64,000 bases of DNA. It comes from Chlamydiales bacterium (lineage in GTDB: Bacteria; Chlamydiota; Chlamydiia; Chlamydiales; SM23-39). The notes under the pieces were generated by a model, which did no database searches, was not told the DNA's origin, and saw only the letters and a list, made by a program, of their open reading frames with translations. A program made the position numbers and the translations under genes. Location of the stretch: positions 21,118 through 85,117 of the forward strand of contig JANQFC010000046.1 in the NCBI GenBank assembly GCA_028278035.1, written 5' to 3'. Of this stretch, positions 46,071 through 56,223 are shown one piece after another (within the stretch, counting starts at the first letter, position 1; every line of letters begins with the position of its first letter).

Positions 46071-47560
46071 AATAAATCTTTTTTCTCTAACATATGAAGA
46101 TTATTTTTTGCACTGTAGGCATTATCAAATGCAACTTCAATCCTTTTAGAGCCCGGCTGCATTATAATAGTGTGCGATGTTAAAATGTTATTTACAAAAG
46201 GCAATTTCATGGCAGCTTTTATAATTTGGTTTTTTATCAGCTCTGAGGGAGCTATTACTATTTTATTATAGGCATCTTTTAACAGGTCTTGAATATTATT
46301 TTCTCTTTCTTTAGAAAAATTTACATTGTCTGTTATTTCCGGATCTAAACTTAGATTACCGACAATTAAAGGTTTATCTTTTTCTAAAAAAGATACTTTT
46401 ATTTCACTAGCCTGTTTTATATGGAAGGCTTTTGCTTCATTTGTATCTGCAGCTATTAAATGGAAAGGCCCTAAACTTTTTATTTCATTTAATTTTCTTT
46501 CTACTTCTTGTACGCTTTTGCAGGTCTCTAATATGTATCTTACAACAAATGAATTTGGAATACCTTCTATAACAGTTGTATTTCCATAAGAGATGTTCAT
46601 GCAGACTGAAAGACCGTGCTCATTCATTCCGGTTAAAGTGCTGATAAGTCCTGGAATTCCAACTTCTGCTGTTTTTTTGCCGGTAATAGGACTTTTCTTT
46701 AAGATTACTAAACTCTGTTTGCCGGCAACACCTAAAGTAGGCCAGTCCATATTTCTTCCGAATGTAATACCTTCTTTATCATCTTTATCAATGACAGTCG
46801 TGCAGGCAGCGGAGCTTTTTGATAAACAGTTTGTTTCATATTCAGCTCTTAAATGTTTGAAATGAGGAACGTCAGGTTCTAAATGAAATAATATAGCTTC
46901 TTCTAAAATAAGTTGTTTTGGTCTTAAAGGATTATAGCTAGAATAGCTTTCATCTATCCATTTATTAAATCCATCTACCAGTCCCTGCAGCTCTGTTAAA
47001 TATTTTTCAGGTATTTGTTTTTTTACTTCCCTTAAAACGTTCGGCAGTTTTTCAACTATTGGAGTAGTATGGATAAAGGGCATTAAAGGAGGAAGCTTTT
47101 GCATTGCAAGTGTCCATTTTGATTTTAAGTGATTAATATATTCTCCCAGTATGTATCCATGAGCATATCCTGCTTTATAAGGATCGTCTGTTTTTATTTT
47201 TAAAATAGGAACATCATTTTTGTAATATATTTCAGCATTTTCAGTTTTATTGGGTTTTATCGTATGGGTTGACATTTCATGCTTGGGAGGAGCAATTATG
47301 TCCAATACTCTATATGCCATTACAGATATAGCAGATACGGCTGTGCCGGATATTGCAGCAGTAAATTTATAAATAAACGGAGCTGTTATATAAAAAGAAT
47401 AGGCCATTAAAGACATTCCAATCACTGCCATTGCTAATTTTATAGCCTTAACACTTGTTGTATGATTATGTGCCCAAATGATGACTTTTTCTATTGGGAT
47501 TATGTTCCTTTGGTTAAAAGATCTATTAGGTAGGACTGTACTTAAATATGCAGCCGTCAT
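46067..47560 (-). CDS. Membrane-anchored Ntn-hydrolase (C45/choloylglycine-hydrolase-like)
   Basis: 497 residues from ATG 47560 (AAAAGGAA upstream; a TTG at 47578 is less likely). Residues 38-90 are a paired hydrophobic hairpin, like an Inc anchor. The hydrolase domain has its nucleophile at C253 in AACTTV, GRNMDW around residue 267, GIPGLISTLTGMNEHGLSV, and a later NSFVVRYILE segment, the pattern of acyl-CoA:6-APA acyltransferase, acid ceramidase and bile-salt hydrolase relatives. Unlike many, the Cys is internal, so processing at Cys253 would be needed. It hydrolyses an amide, substrate unknown. Confidence 0.75.
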   Translation of the reverse strand: MTAAYLSTVLPNRSFNQRNIIPIEKVIIWAHNHTTSVKAIKLAMAVIGMSLMAYSFYITAPFIYKFTAAISGTAVSAISVMAYRVLDIIAPPKHEMSTHTIKPNKTENAEIYYKNDVPILKIKTDDPYKAGYAHGYILGEYINHLKSKWTLAMQKLPPLMPFIHTTPIVEKLPNVLREVKKQIPEKYLTELQGLVDGFNKWIDESYSSYNPLRPKQLILEEAILFHLEPDVPHFKHLRAEYETNCLSKSSAACTTVIDKDDKEGITFGRNMDWPTLGVAGKQSLVILKKSPITGKKTAEVGIPGLISTLTGMNEHGLSVCMNISYGNTTVIEGIPNSFVVRYILETCKSVQEVERKLNEIKSLGPFHLIAADTNEAKAFHIKQASEIKVSFLEKDKPLIVGNLSLDPEITDNVNFSKERENNIQDLLKDAYNKIVIAPSELIKNQIIKAAMKLPFVNNILTSHTIIMQPGSKRIEVAFDNAYSAKNNLHMLEKKDLF

Positions 47561-47756
47561 AGTTTTTTCCTTTTTCAAAAAAATTAGGATAAAATTCTAT
47601 AGAACCTTTTGATATTGCACAAAGAAAATTGAAAATAAGATATGCAGCTATAGAAAAATTTTTATTTAAATTATCTGAATTTAAATTTTTTCAGTTTATC
47701 TAAATTCTTTTTTTATTAAGATATTGCGACAATTTATAAAAACGGAATTCTTGAGT

Positions 47757-50700
47757 ATGTTTTTTTTGTTCTTATTGTTTTTTTTGGTAAAAAGTATTCT
47801 TTTTGCATCAAGTATATTTGAAAATGAACCTAAGTGCATTTTTAATTCTGTAAATATATTTACAGGTCAATATGTTAATGAACTAGATATTGAAGCAAAA
47901 GCAAAAAACTCTATTAAATTAGATCTGTCTTATATCAATCTTTTATATCAGGATTCTCGTTTAAGAGATGAAAAGAACATTGAAGAGTATATATTGGCAG
48001 GGTGGCATTACCATATGCCTACAAAAGCTTACCTTTTTGCAAACCGTATTGAAATAATTGATGATGACGGTTTGGTAATAGCTTTTGAGAATTTAGATAT
48101 AAAAGAGGCTAAAAAAAATTTTTTTGAAAATAAAAAAGACAGAAAAAAAAGAGAGGAAGAAGAAAAAAATCAGGAAAGTATAATTCGAAATATTAATTTT
48201 TTATATTCAAAGCCGCTTCCTAATTATTTTGTACAAAATAATAGAAGACCTCTAAATTTCAAAAAGATAAAAGCTTATTTACAAGGGATGAATACTTTAG
48301 TAGTTGAGTTTCCTAATAAAAAAACAAAAATATATAAAAGACAAAATTCCTTAGAAGATGTTTTTTTATTGAAAAAAGAAATAGCTCGTACTTTTGTGGT
48401 AAATTATGAACATGATGAGTTTTTAAATTTAAAAGAGATAAAAAAACAAAACATACAAGAAAATAAAACCTATTCCTGGATTAAATTTTCTTATTTACAT
48501 CCGGACATAAATTATAAAGAAAAATATAAGGACAAAAAAGATTTTAATATCACTACAAGTGATGGAAAATCTTATTTTTTTCAACATGCTAATTATTTTC
48601 CTGTTATTAATAAAAAAGAAAGATCAACGCATCCTTTTTATATTTTAGAAAACATCAATACAAATCAGGTGTCTCAGCATTTTAATTATCATCTGGACAA
48701 CAAAAAAACATCTCCCTTGATTAGTCAAAAATTTTTACCGAACGGTCTGTGTCAGCATATAACTTATTATCTCTTGGGAGATAAAAATTATGATGTAGGA
48801 GTTTATATTTCTGATATGACTGACATGCGTTTTCAAAGGGTCGCTTGTTTGAAATACCCCTATAATAATCAGATTGAGACCAGGTATAAATTTTATTATG
48901 AGCCCGGAAGACTTAATGAATCAAAAGGATCTACTACGGTTCAAGACAAAAACTTAAATCAGACGAAATATTATTATGACGAGCATTTTAATATTGAAAA
49001 AATTGAAAATTTTACTCATCAAAATGGAAAAAATATTTTATCTTCTACTTTGATCTACACCTGGAAAAATGATCCTTTTTTTAATATTAACTTTTTAATG
49101 TCTAAATCTTTTTTAGATTCAAATAATGAAATCATTTATGCCAAGACATATGAGTACGATGAAGAGGGGAATAAGACAAGAGAAACTATACATGGCAATA
49201 TAACAAAAGAGAATAATAATAAAATTTACTTAGATTCAAAAAACTATCCGGTAATTGCTGATGTAGATAGTTTTTCTTCATATTATGTGTATTCCCAAGA
49301 CGGACAAAATGTTTTAATTGAAAAATCAGATGATGGTGGATTAAAAGAAAAATATTCGTATTTGCCAAACACGAATCTTATTACAGCTAAATACATCTGT
49401 GATAAAGATAAGATTAAAACGAGATATTTTTATGAATATACAAATGATTTTTCTCTTACTCAAGAAATAGAAGATGACGGTGTCTCTTTAGATAAAGATG
49501 ATTTAAGTTCAGTATCATATAGAATGATAAAAAATATTAAACTAGAAAATGATACAGATCTTCCTAAAGTTATAGAGTATAAATATCTGGATTTACAAAA
49601 AGGGCTTGTCAAGCTGTATAAAAAAGAAATTTTATTCCATTCCGAAACAGGAAAGGTTATTAAAAAAGATGTTTATTCTTCAAAAAATGAATTATTATAT
49701 TCACTTGCTTTCGAATATGATCAAAAAGGCAATCTGATAAAGCAAACGGATCCTTTAAAAAGAGAAGAATTATTCACTTATGATCAAAATAACAACCTAG
49801 CATCCCATAAATTTTTAGATTCGGATAAAATTGATAAATATTATTACAATAGTTTAAACCAAAAAATAAAAAAAGAAGAAATAGCTGATAATAAGGTTTA
49901 TTCTACCAATTATTTTTATAATGCAGATCATAATTTAATATCTGTTATCGATCCGTTAAATTATGAAACTACATATGCATATGATAATAGTTATAACATG
50001 TCAGAAGAAAGCCAAGAGTTTTTGGCAGGTTTAAATGCTAAAAAAACGATAACAAAAAAATATGTATCGGACGAACTTTCTAGAAAAATAGAAATTACAG
50101 ATCCTAAGGGCTGTAAGAGCAGCATAACTTATAACATTTTTAACAAACCTTTAATTATTAAATATTCAGATAATACAGAAGAGAGATTTTTTTATAATTT
50201 TGATAATACTTTGCAAAAGCATATAGATAGAAAAAATATCACAACAATATATTCTTATGATTATCTAAAAAGGGTTACCAGTATTAATAAATACTCAAAC
50301 GACAAACGGGTTTTTCACTCGAGCTATAAATATAACAGTTTTGATGTTGTAGAAGAAATTGATCATTTCAATAATCAACATATATATCAATATGATGATT
50401 TAAAAAGATTAAAGTCTAAACAAACAATTTCTTCTCATAGTTCTAATGTAATAGATTATTTTTATAATGATTTAAATCAATGTTATTTAAAAAAATGCTC
50501 CGATCTTTTGGAGTATGAACACAAAGATCTAATAGGAAGGGTAATTGAAGAAAATAAGCAGGATATTAACGGAAATATTTTTTTTAAAAAATCATATATT
50601 TATGAAGGTCTTAATGTTTTGAAAACTATTTCCTATATAAATGGACAAGAAAGTATTGAAACTAAATATTTCGATGATTTTAAAAGAATAAAAAAGATAA

Positions 50701-52586
50701 TTGATCCAATCGGATATGAAACTAAATATCAATATGATGATTTTTTTGATTTTAACGGCTATTTAACAAAAAAAACAACCATAGTCAATCCAATAGACCA
50801 AAAAGAGATAAATATTCAAAATTCGCTAAATAAAAGCGTTCAAGAGATGAAATTAAACGCAGAGGAACAAAATGTTTATGCGGAAAATAGATTTTATGAT
50901 GAAAATTTAAACCTTATTAAAAAAGAAATAACAGAGTTTGAAACAGAGGTCGTTAATAAAAAAATATATGAATATCAATTTAATGATATGAATCAATTAG
51001 TTTTTTTTAATAATATGACGGACAATAAACAGACCATTTTTCAGTATAAAAACGGAAATATTTCAAAAAAAATCAATCCGGATAATACATATATAAATTA
51101 TGAATATGACAGTTTTTCAAATCTTATTTCAACTAAATCTTCAGACAATAAAATAAATTATTTTTTTGAGTATAATGATTTAAATCAGCTTGAAAAAATA
51201 TATGATTTAAATACTAGTCAGACAAATACAAGAAAATATACGTCAACTAATAAACTGATAGAGGAAAAATTATTCAACGGCTTAACTATTCAATATGAAT
51301 ATGATTCTCAAAACAGAAAAATAAAAATAAACTATCCCGATAGCTCAAAAGTTGAGTATGAATACGAGCCTTTTTATCTATCTGTGATTAAAAGAAAAGA
51401 TTCTTTGGGAAATATTTTATATACTCATAAATTTTTAGAGTACGATTTATCCGGAAATCTTTTAAAAGAAGAGCTAATGGGGAACTTGGGAATTTCTTAT
51501 TATGAAAAAGATCTTTTAAATAGAAATAAATCTATGGACAGCCCATTCGGTTTTCAAAAGGTCGAAAAATATAATCCTATTGGAAATATAGAAAAAATTA
51601 ACTGGAAGATTTTTTGGGGCAGTGACGATACCTCATATTTTTATAATGATAAAAATCAAATTGAAAAAGAAACGGGACTTTTTGAGGATTATCAAAATGA
51701 TACTGTCTATGTTGAATACAACGATGATAATAAAATAATTTCCAAAAAAACAACAGACGGCCAATTTTTTTATTTTTATGATGTTTTAAACAGATTGATC
51801 AGAATAGAAAAAGCTCAAGAATATGTAATTTTTTATACTTACGATGCTTTTAATAGAAAAATGAGCCAGGAAGTGCATAAATATGAGAACGGTAAACATA
51901 AAAAAATATCTTGTTTGAATTTTTTGTATGACCATGATTTAGAAATTGGGTCTTTTAATGAAGAGGATAAAGCAGTAGAGATGCAGATTGTAAATGATCA
52001 TAAAGCGGTAGCCTTTGAGTTAAACAATGAAATATTTGCTCCTCTTTATGATATAACAGGAAATATTGGATCTTTAATGTCTTTGCATTATGGGTTGGTT
52101 GAATCATACAGATATAGTGCATCTGGCAATACCCTGGTATTTTCGCCGTCCGGTAGAGTTAGAAAAAATTCATTTTTTTTGAATCCATGGCGATTTTTGT
52201 CTAAAAGATATGATTTATATTCCCAAATGTATGAATTTAACGGATCATATTATGATCCTAAAATTCAATACTGGTACTTACCTGATGAAATACTTAGAAA
52301 TATACCGGTAACTCAAATAGAAATAGAGCAAGATTTTTTAAAAAAATCAAATGAAATACAAAATCTTAATTTTAAGGCAATGAACAATAAAGAGGTTGAA
52401 ATATCTAAAGGCGTGTTTGAGAAGATGAAAGAAAATAATATCATGCTTTTTCAAGTTTTGAATGTGATTGAAAACCCTAAAGATATTATTGAAAAATCAA
52501 ACGGTATTTATCAAATTATAGGTAAAGGTTTTTCTTTTGAGATGGATATGAACGTTAAAAAGATTATATCTATTGAGTTACTTTGA
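47757..52586 (+). CDS. Large secreted RHS/YD-repeat protein
   Basis: About 1609 residues from ATG 47757, which begins a signal peptide (MFFLFLLFFLVKSILFASS); a TTG at 47724 in frame is less likely. Residues 30-330 form a shell-entry-like domain; about 20 YD-type repeats (YDxxGN, YDxLNR) fill the rest. The RHS core is present but altered: YYDPKIQYWYLPDE lacks the usual GRW..DP motif, so self-cleavage may be lost. The last 130 residues are an unknown short domain with no effector motif. It converges on an MFS gene with a 9-bp overlap. Confidence 0.85.
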   Translation: MFFLFLLFFLVKSILFASSIFENEPKCIFNSVNIFTGQYVNELDIEAKAKNSIKLDLSYINLLYQDSRLRDEKNIEEYILAGWHYHMPTKAYLFANRIEIIDDDGLVIAFENLDIKEAKKNFFENKKDRKKREEEEKNQESIIRNINFLYSKPLPNYFVQNNRRPLNFKKIKAYLQGMNTLVVEFPNKKTKIYKRQNSLEDVFLLKKEIARTFVVNYEHDEFLNLKEIKKQNIQENKTYSWIKFSYLHPDINYKEKYKDKKDFNITTSDGKSYFFQHANYFPVINKKERSTHPFYILENINTNQVSQHFNYHLDNKKTSPLISQKFLPNGLCQHITYYLLGDKNYDVGVYISDMTDMRFQRVACLKYPYNNQIETRYKFYYEPGRLNESKGSTTVQDKNLNQTKYYYDEHFNIEKIENFTHQNGKNILSSTLIYTWKNDPFFNINFLMSKSFLDSNNEIIYAKTYEYDEEGNKTRETIHGNITKENNNKIYLDSKNYPVIADVDSFSSYYVYSQDGQNVLIEKSDDGGLKEKYSYLPNTNLITAKYICDKDKIKTRYFYEYTNDFSLTQEIEDDGVSLDKDDLSSVSYRMIKNIKLENDTDLPKVIEYKYLDLQKGLVKLYKKEILFHSETGKVIKKDVYSSKNELLYSLAFEYDQKGNLIKQTDPLKREELFTYDQNNNLASHKFLDSDKIDKYYYNSLNQKIKKEEIADNKVYSTNYFYNADHNLISVIDPLNYETTYAYDNSYNMSEESQEFLAGLNAKKTITKKYVSDELSRKIEITDPKGCKSSITYNIFNKPLIIKYSDNTEERFFYNFDNTLQKHIDRKNITTIYSYDYLKRVTSINKYSNDKRVFHSSYKYNSFDVVEEIDHFNNQHIYQYDDLKRLKSKQTISSHSSNVIDYFYNDLNQCYLKKCSDLLEYEHKDLIGRVIEENKQDINGNIFFKKSYIYEGLNVLKTISYINGQESIETKYFDDFKRIKKIIDPIGYETKYQYDDFFDFNGYLTKKTTIVNPIDQKEINIQNSLNKSVQEMKLNAEEQNVYAENRFYDENLNLIKKEITEFETEVVNKKIYEYQFNDMNQLVFFNNMTDNKQTIFQYKNGNISKKINPDNTYINYEYDSFSNLISTKSSDNKINYFFEYNDLNQLEKIYDLNTSQTNTRKYTSTNKLIEEKLFNGLTIQYEYDSQNRKIKINYPDSSKVEYEYEPFYLSVIKRKDSLGNILYTHKFLEYDLSGNLLKEELMGNLGISYYEKDLLNRNKSMDSPFGFQKVEKYNPIGNIEKINWKIFWGSDDTSYFYNDKNQIEKETGLFEDYQNDTVYVEYNDDNKIISKKTTDGQFFYFYDVLNRLIRIEKAQEYVIFYTYDAFNRKMSQEVHKYENGKHKKISCLNFLYDHDLEIGSFNEEDKAVEMQIVNDHKAVAFELNNEIFAPLYDITGNIGSLMSLHYGLVESYRYSASGNTLVFSPSGRVRKNSFFLNPWRFLSKRYDLYSQMYEFNGSYYDPKIQYWYLPDEILRNIPVTQIEIEQDFLKKSNEIQNLNFKAMNNKEVEISKGVFEKMKENNIMLFQVLNVIENPKDIIEKSNGIYQIIGKGFSFEMDMNVKKIISIELL

Positions 52587-53846
52587 TTTTTTTTTGTTTT
52601 TTACAATCCAGTTATTCTCAATATTTTTTGCCATTCTAGGGTCCAGCTCGGGAATAATGGGAGTGGTGGTCGGAGGGATTGGAATATATTCGTTTTTTTC
52701 TTCTGGAGAGAGCGTTTTTGGTTTTTTTAGTTTGTAGTATATGCCAAGACTACCAACAAGCAATCCCAATAGTCCTATGTATAAATAAAGCCCTGATACA
52801 TGGATTTCCATTATGTAAGCAGATATCACAGGCCCTAAAATAGCTCCTATTCCATAAATTAAAGATAATAAACCTATTACATAAGAAATGTATTTTTGAT
52901 CTATTCTGTCGCAAACTTGGGTAATGCTTACCGGATAAACGGTAAATGCACAGCCCCCTAAAAGAAAAGATAATATTAACACAGCTGCAGAGGAATGAGA
53001 AAATATTATCATCAATATTGAAATTACAAATAAAGACAAAGTAGAAAAAATTAAAACAAGTCTTCTATCTATAATATCGGAAATATAACCCAGAGGCCAT
53101 TGAAGTAAAAATCCGCCTGCTATTGTAATGGACATAATATAAGAGACTGAAATATTGTTCGTTTTTGCAAAAACAGGAGTTAGTCCATATATTGCACTTA
53201 ATATAAAGCCGGCAGAGCATGCTCCGATAATTCCTAAAGATACCTGTTTATAAATAGATTTAATTTTAAGTTTATGGCTCTTGGTTTTACTAATTTCAGG
53301 ACATTCATGAGTGATTGAAACGGGCAGAATAGAAATTAAACAAATAACTCCAAAAAGCAAATAAGGTATGAAAGAGCTTAAGTTAATATTTTTAATAAGC
53401 ATTTGACTGGAAGCTTGAGAGGCATAAAGTGCAATCATATAAATAGATAATATTCTTCCTTTATTATTAGGAGAGCTGTCTGTCATAAGCCAGCTTTCAA
53501 TTATAACATATGCTGCAGCTAAACAGAATCCTGAAATTATTCTTAAAAAGCACCAATAGAATATATTCAGATATAATCCCTGAACAATAAAAGACAGTGC
53601 CATAATAGACGCTATCATTATAAAAGATTTAATGTAGCCGATTTTTACAATGAATTTTTCTATTACAATAGACCCTATTAAATAACCTACCCAGTAGAAT
53701 GCCTGGACATATCCGATAATGGCCTCTGTATAACCGGAGGCTTGAAGTTTTAGGCTTATAAAAGTTAAGAAAGGAGAGCTGCCAGCTACAATAAAAGCCA
53801 GACTAAAAAGAGGAGGTAGAATTGATTTGATATATTTGGTGTTCAA
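52578..53846 (-). CDS. MFS transporter
   Basis: 422 residues with about twelve transmembrane segments and a charged C-terminal tail. The N-terminal half has YWVGYLIGSIVIEKF and the second half GFLLQWPLGYISDIIDRRLVLI, the MFS motif between helices 8 and 9. It follows dnaJ on the same strand by 81 bp, so may be in the tsaB-rpsU-dnaJ unit. Substrate unknown. Confidence 0.83.
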   Translation of the reverse strand: MNTKYIKSILPPLFSLAFIVAGSSPFLTFISLKLQASGYTEAIIGYVQAFYWVGYLIGSIVIEKFIVKIGYIKSFIMIASIMALSFIVQGLYLNIFYWCFLRIISGFCLAAAYVIIESWLMTDSSPNNKGRILSIYMIALYASQASSQMLIKNINLSSFIPYLLFGVICLISILPVSITHECPEISKTKSHKLKIKSIYKQVSLGIIGACSAGFILSAIYGLTPVFAKTNNISVSYIMSITIAGGFLLQWPLGYISDIIDRRLVLIFSTLSLFVISILMIIFSHSSAAVLILSFLLGGCAFTVYPVSITQVCDRIDQKYISYVIGLLSLIYGIGAILGPVISAYIMEIHVSGLYLYIGLLGLLVGSLGIYYKLKKPKTLSPEEKNEYIPIPPTTTPIIPELDPRMAKNIENNWIVKNKKKSK

Positions 53847-53927
53847 AATATCAGGTCCTTTTAAAAAATATATACTTAATCACTGATATAGGAAATTTTT
53901 CAATTAATTTAAATAAATTGAAAAAAA

Positions 53928-55088
53928 TTAACGAAAAAAACCTTTTATTTTATCAAAAAAAGATTTTTTTCCAGGATGATTAGCTGGAGTCTCTGTTTTT
54001 TCAAAAGTTTTTAATATTTCTTTTTGTTTGCTTGTTAAATTTACAGGCGTTTCCACAATGATATGTACTAAAAGGTCTCCTGTTCCCTGTCCGTGCACAT
54101 TAGGAATTCCTTTTCCTCTTATCCTGAATATTTTTCCAGATTGAGTTCCTTCAGAAATATTTATTTTATAAGATGTTTTTAATGGTGTCGGTATTTCTTT
54201 TTTGCAGCCTAAAGAGGCTTCTGTTAATGTCAGGGGTAGGGATAGATGTATATCATCACCGTCTCTTTCAAAAGTATCATGAGATTTTACTTTAATGAAT
54301 ACATAAAGATCTCCGGCAAGCCCGCCATTTTCTCCAGCATCACCGTATCCGGTCATTTTAAGACGCATGTTATTATCAACACCGGCTGGAATTTGAATTT
54401 TTACTTTTTGTTTTTCTTTTTGTCTGCCTAGGCCATTACATGCGCTGCATGGATTTGTTATAATTTTACCTTCTCCATGACATTGGTGGCAGGTAGAGGA
54501 CATAGAGAAAAATCCTCGAGACTGAAAAATTTGTCCGGATCCCTGGCATGTAGTGCATGTTTGGACATCATTAGAACTTTTTGCGCCTGATCCCGAGCAT
54601 TGAGAGCATGTGGCATAGTTTGTTATGGCCAGTTCTTTTTGAGTGCCGGTTATTGCTTCTTCGAAAGAAATTGTAATTGCAGCTTTTTTGCTGGCACCTT
54701 TACTTCCTCTGGTTTCCTGCGAGTCAAATCCTCCTCCAAAAAAAGAATCAAATATAGACTCTCCGCCTCCGCTTCCCATAGGGCCAGAGCCTCCGAATGC
54801 TCCCATAAAAGTTCTTAAAGCTTCTTCCATGGATGAAAAACCGGCTCCGCCGCCCATGCCGGCAGCTCCTTTTAGCCCTTCTTCACCATACTGGTCATAT
54901 ATTTGTTTTTTATTATCGTCGCTTAAAACTTCATATGCTTCAGAAACTTCTTTGAATTTAGCTTCAGCTGATTTGTCATCGGGATTACGGTCCGGATGAA
55001 ATTTTAATGCTTGTTTTCTGTAGGCTTTTTTGATTGTTTCTTTGGTAGCGTTTTTTGAAATGCCGAGAACTTGATAATAATCTTTCAT
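53928..55088 (-). CDS. dnaJ: Chaperone protein DnaJ
   Basis: 386 residues, a type I J-protein that stimulates DnaK. J domain residues 1-70 with HPD at 31-33, then a glycine-rich region (residues 75-130), then four CxxCxGxG zinc-binding repeats ([34 protein letters not shown]) and a C-terminal substrate domain. It lies downstream of rpsU, as in Chlamydia (dnaJ-rpsU). A CIRCE-like operator lies 69 bp before the ATG. Confidence 0.97.
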   Translation of the reverse strand: MKDYYQVLGISKNATKETIKKAYRKQALKFHPDRNPDDKSAEAKFKEVSEAYEVLSDDNKKQIYDQYGEEGLKGAAGMGGGAGFSSMEEALRTFMGAFGGSGPMGSGGGESIFDSFFGGGFDSQETRGSKGASKKAAITISFEEAITGTQKELAITNYATCSQCSGSGAKSSNDVQTCTTCQGSGQIFQSRGFFSMSSTCHQCHGEGKIITNPCSACNGLGRQKEKQKVKIQIPAGVDNNMRLKMTGYGDAGENGGLAGDLYVFIKVKSHDTFERDGDDIHLSLPLTLTEASLGCKKEIPTPLKTSYKINISEGTQSGKIFRIRGKGIPNVHGQGTGDLLVHIIVETPVNLTSKQKEILKTFEKTETPANHPGKKSFFDKIKGFFR

Positions 55089-55156
55089 AAATTTAATAAA
55101 ATTGTTTGTTTTCTATAGTTAATATAACAAAAAAGCAAAATCTTGAAAAGATATTT

Positions 55157-55183
55157 TTAGCAGATGAGATATTTGAGTGCTAA
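55157..55183 (-). promoter_or_regulatory. CIRCE-like HrcA operator upstream of dnaJ
   Basis: On the minus strand TTAGCACTC, a 9-bp spacer, and ATCTGCTAA. The CIRCE consensus is TTAGCACTC-N9-GAGTGCTAA: the left half is exact and the right half matches 6 of 9, with spacing exact. It sits between the rpsU stop and the dnaJ start, so dnaJ could be HrcA-regulated apart from rpsU. Confidence 0.7.
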
Positions 55184-55188
55184 AAATT

Positions 55189-55383
55189 TTAATATCTTTT
55201 TTTTGCTGCGTTCTTAGCTCTTTTTCTTGCAGCTTTTGATTTAGCACGCTTTTTGATAGAAGGTTTGTCGTAGAATCTATGTGCTTTAGCTGATTTCATG
55301 ATTCCTTCTTTATCAAGTTTCTTTTTTAATATTCGAAGAGCTTTATCAATTGGTTCTCCGATGCGCACTTTAACACTTGGCAT
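55189..55383 (-). CDS. rpsU: 30S ribosomal protein S21
   Basis: 64 residues, basic. [23 protein letters not shown] and [23 protein letters not shown] are family signatures. CGGAGA precedes the ATG. Middle gene of tsaB-rpsU-dnaJ. Confidence 0.96.
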   Translation of the reverse strand: MPSVKVRIGEPIDKALRILKKKLDKEGIMKSAKAHRFYDKPSIKKRAKSKAARKRAKNAAKKRY

Positions 55384-55441
55384 TTATTGTATTCTCCGGT
55401 TTGTTAAATATTTAATAGTTGATAGTCTAAAAAATTATAGC

Positions 55442-56101
55442 TTATTTTTCAACAAGCTTTGGTCCTCTTAAGTATAAAAGCTTTAATTTTTCGCTCTTTT
55501 CATAATTTTTTTTATTAAATTTTTCATAAGTATAAAATGCTAATTTTTTTTCTAAGTTAGGAGGGCTTATAAAAAAAATATTTGAAATGTCTATTTTTTC
55601 GCTGAGTCTGGCTTTGATGGTTTCAATATCGGGGCTAACTATAAAAGGAATTGATTTCAATAGTTCGATCAAACTGTTTTCAGATATGACATTAGGATCT
55701 GCTGTATATTTCACGGCAGTATTATTTTTTGAGCCTTGCAAATAATAAAAACCGGAGGTTTTAGCATCCAGAACGCTTAAAAAGTTTCCGTCTGTTTCGG
55801 GTACGTAAGTATAAAGCGAAGAAAATCCCAAAAGAGGTATTTTTTTTGCGTAAGAAATTGTTTGAGCAATAGATACAGCTACTCTTATACCTGTATAGGA
55901 TCCTGGGCCAATGCATGCGGCTACATAAGAAAGATCGGATATTTTTACGTTATTTTTTTTTAGTATTTCATCTAAAGAAGGCATGAGGTAAACAGACAGA
56001 CTTTTATGGCCCTCTAGTTTTGAACTGTCTATTACATGATTGTCTTGGGACAGTACTATAAATGAAGTATCGTGAGTAGTATCTATAATAATTGCCGGCA
56101 T
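55442..56101 (-). CDS. tsaB: tRNA threonylcarbamoyladenosine biosynthesis protein TsaB
   Basis: 219 residues, a TsaD paralog of the ASKHA fold that helps make t6A on ANN-decoding tRNAs. IIIDTTHDTSFIVL at the start and CIGPGSYTGIRVAVSIAQTISY are the family marks. No kinase active site beyond these. It is divergent from lon across 122 bp and lies 58 bp before rpsU. Confidence 0.9.
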   Translation of the reverse strand: MPAIIIDTTHDTSFIVLSQDNHVIDSSKLEGHKSLSVYLMPSLDEILKKNNVKISDLSYVAACIGPGSYTGIRVAVSIAQTISYAKKIPLLGFSSLYTYVPETDGNFLSVLDAKTSGFYYLQGSKNNTAVKYTADPNVISENSLIELLKSIPFIVSPDIETIKARLSEKIDISNIFFISPPNLEKKLAFYTYEKFNKKNYEKSEKLKLLYLRGPKLVEK

Positions 56102-56223
56102 AGTATAAATATTTTTTTTAAATGTTAAGTTAAATGCGATTATTATATCATAAGATCTTTAATTTAAAAAGAACATATCAAGTAAAAAATAATTTACATG
56201 GTTTATAAAAATAGAGGTGTATT

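Noticed and set aside
55189..55383. The hairpin after rpsU as a terminator
   Set aside because: The minus-strand stem lacks a following T run and its halves and spacing fit CIRCE better.
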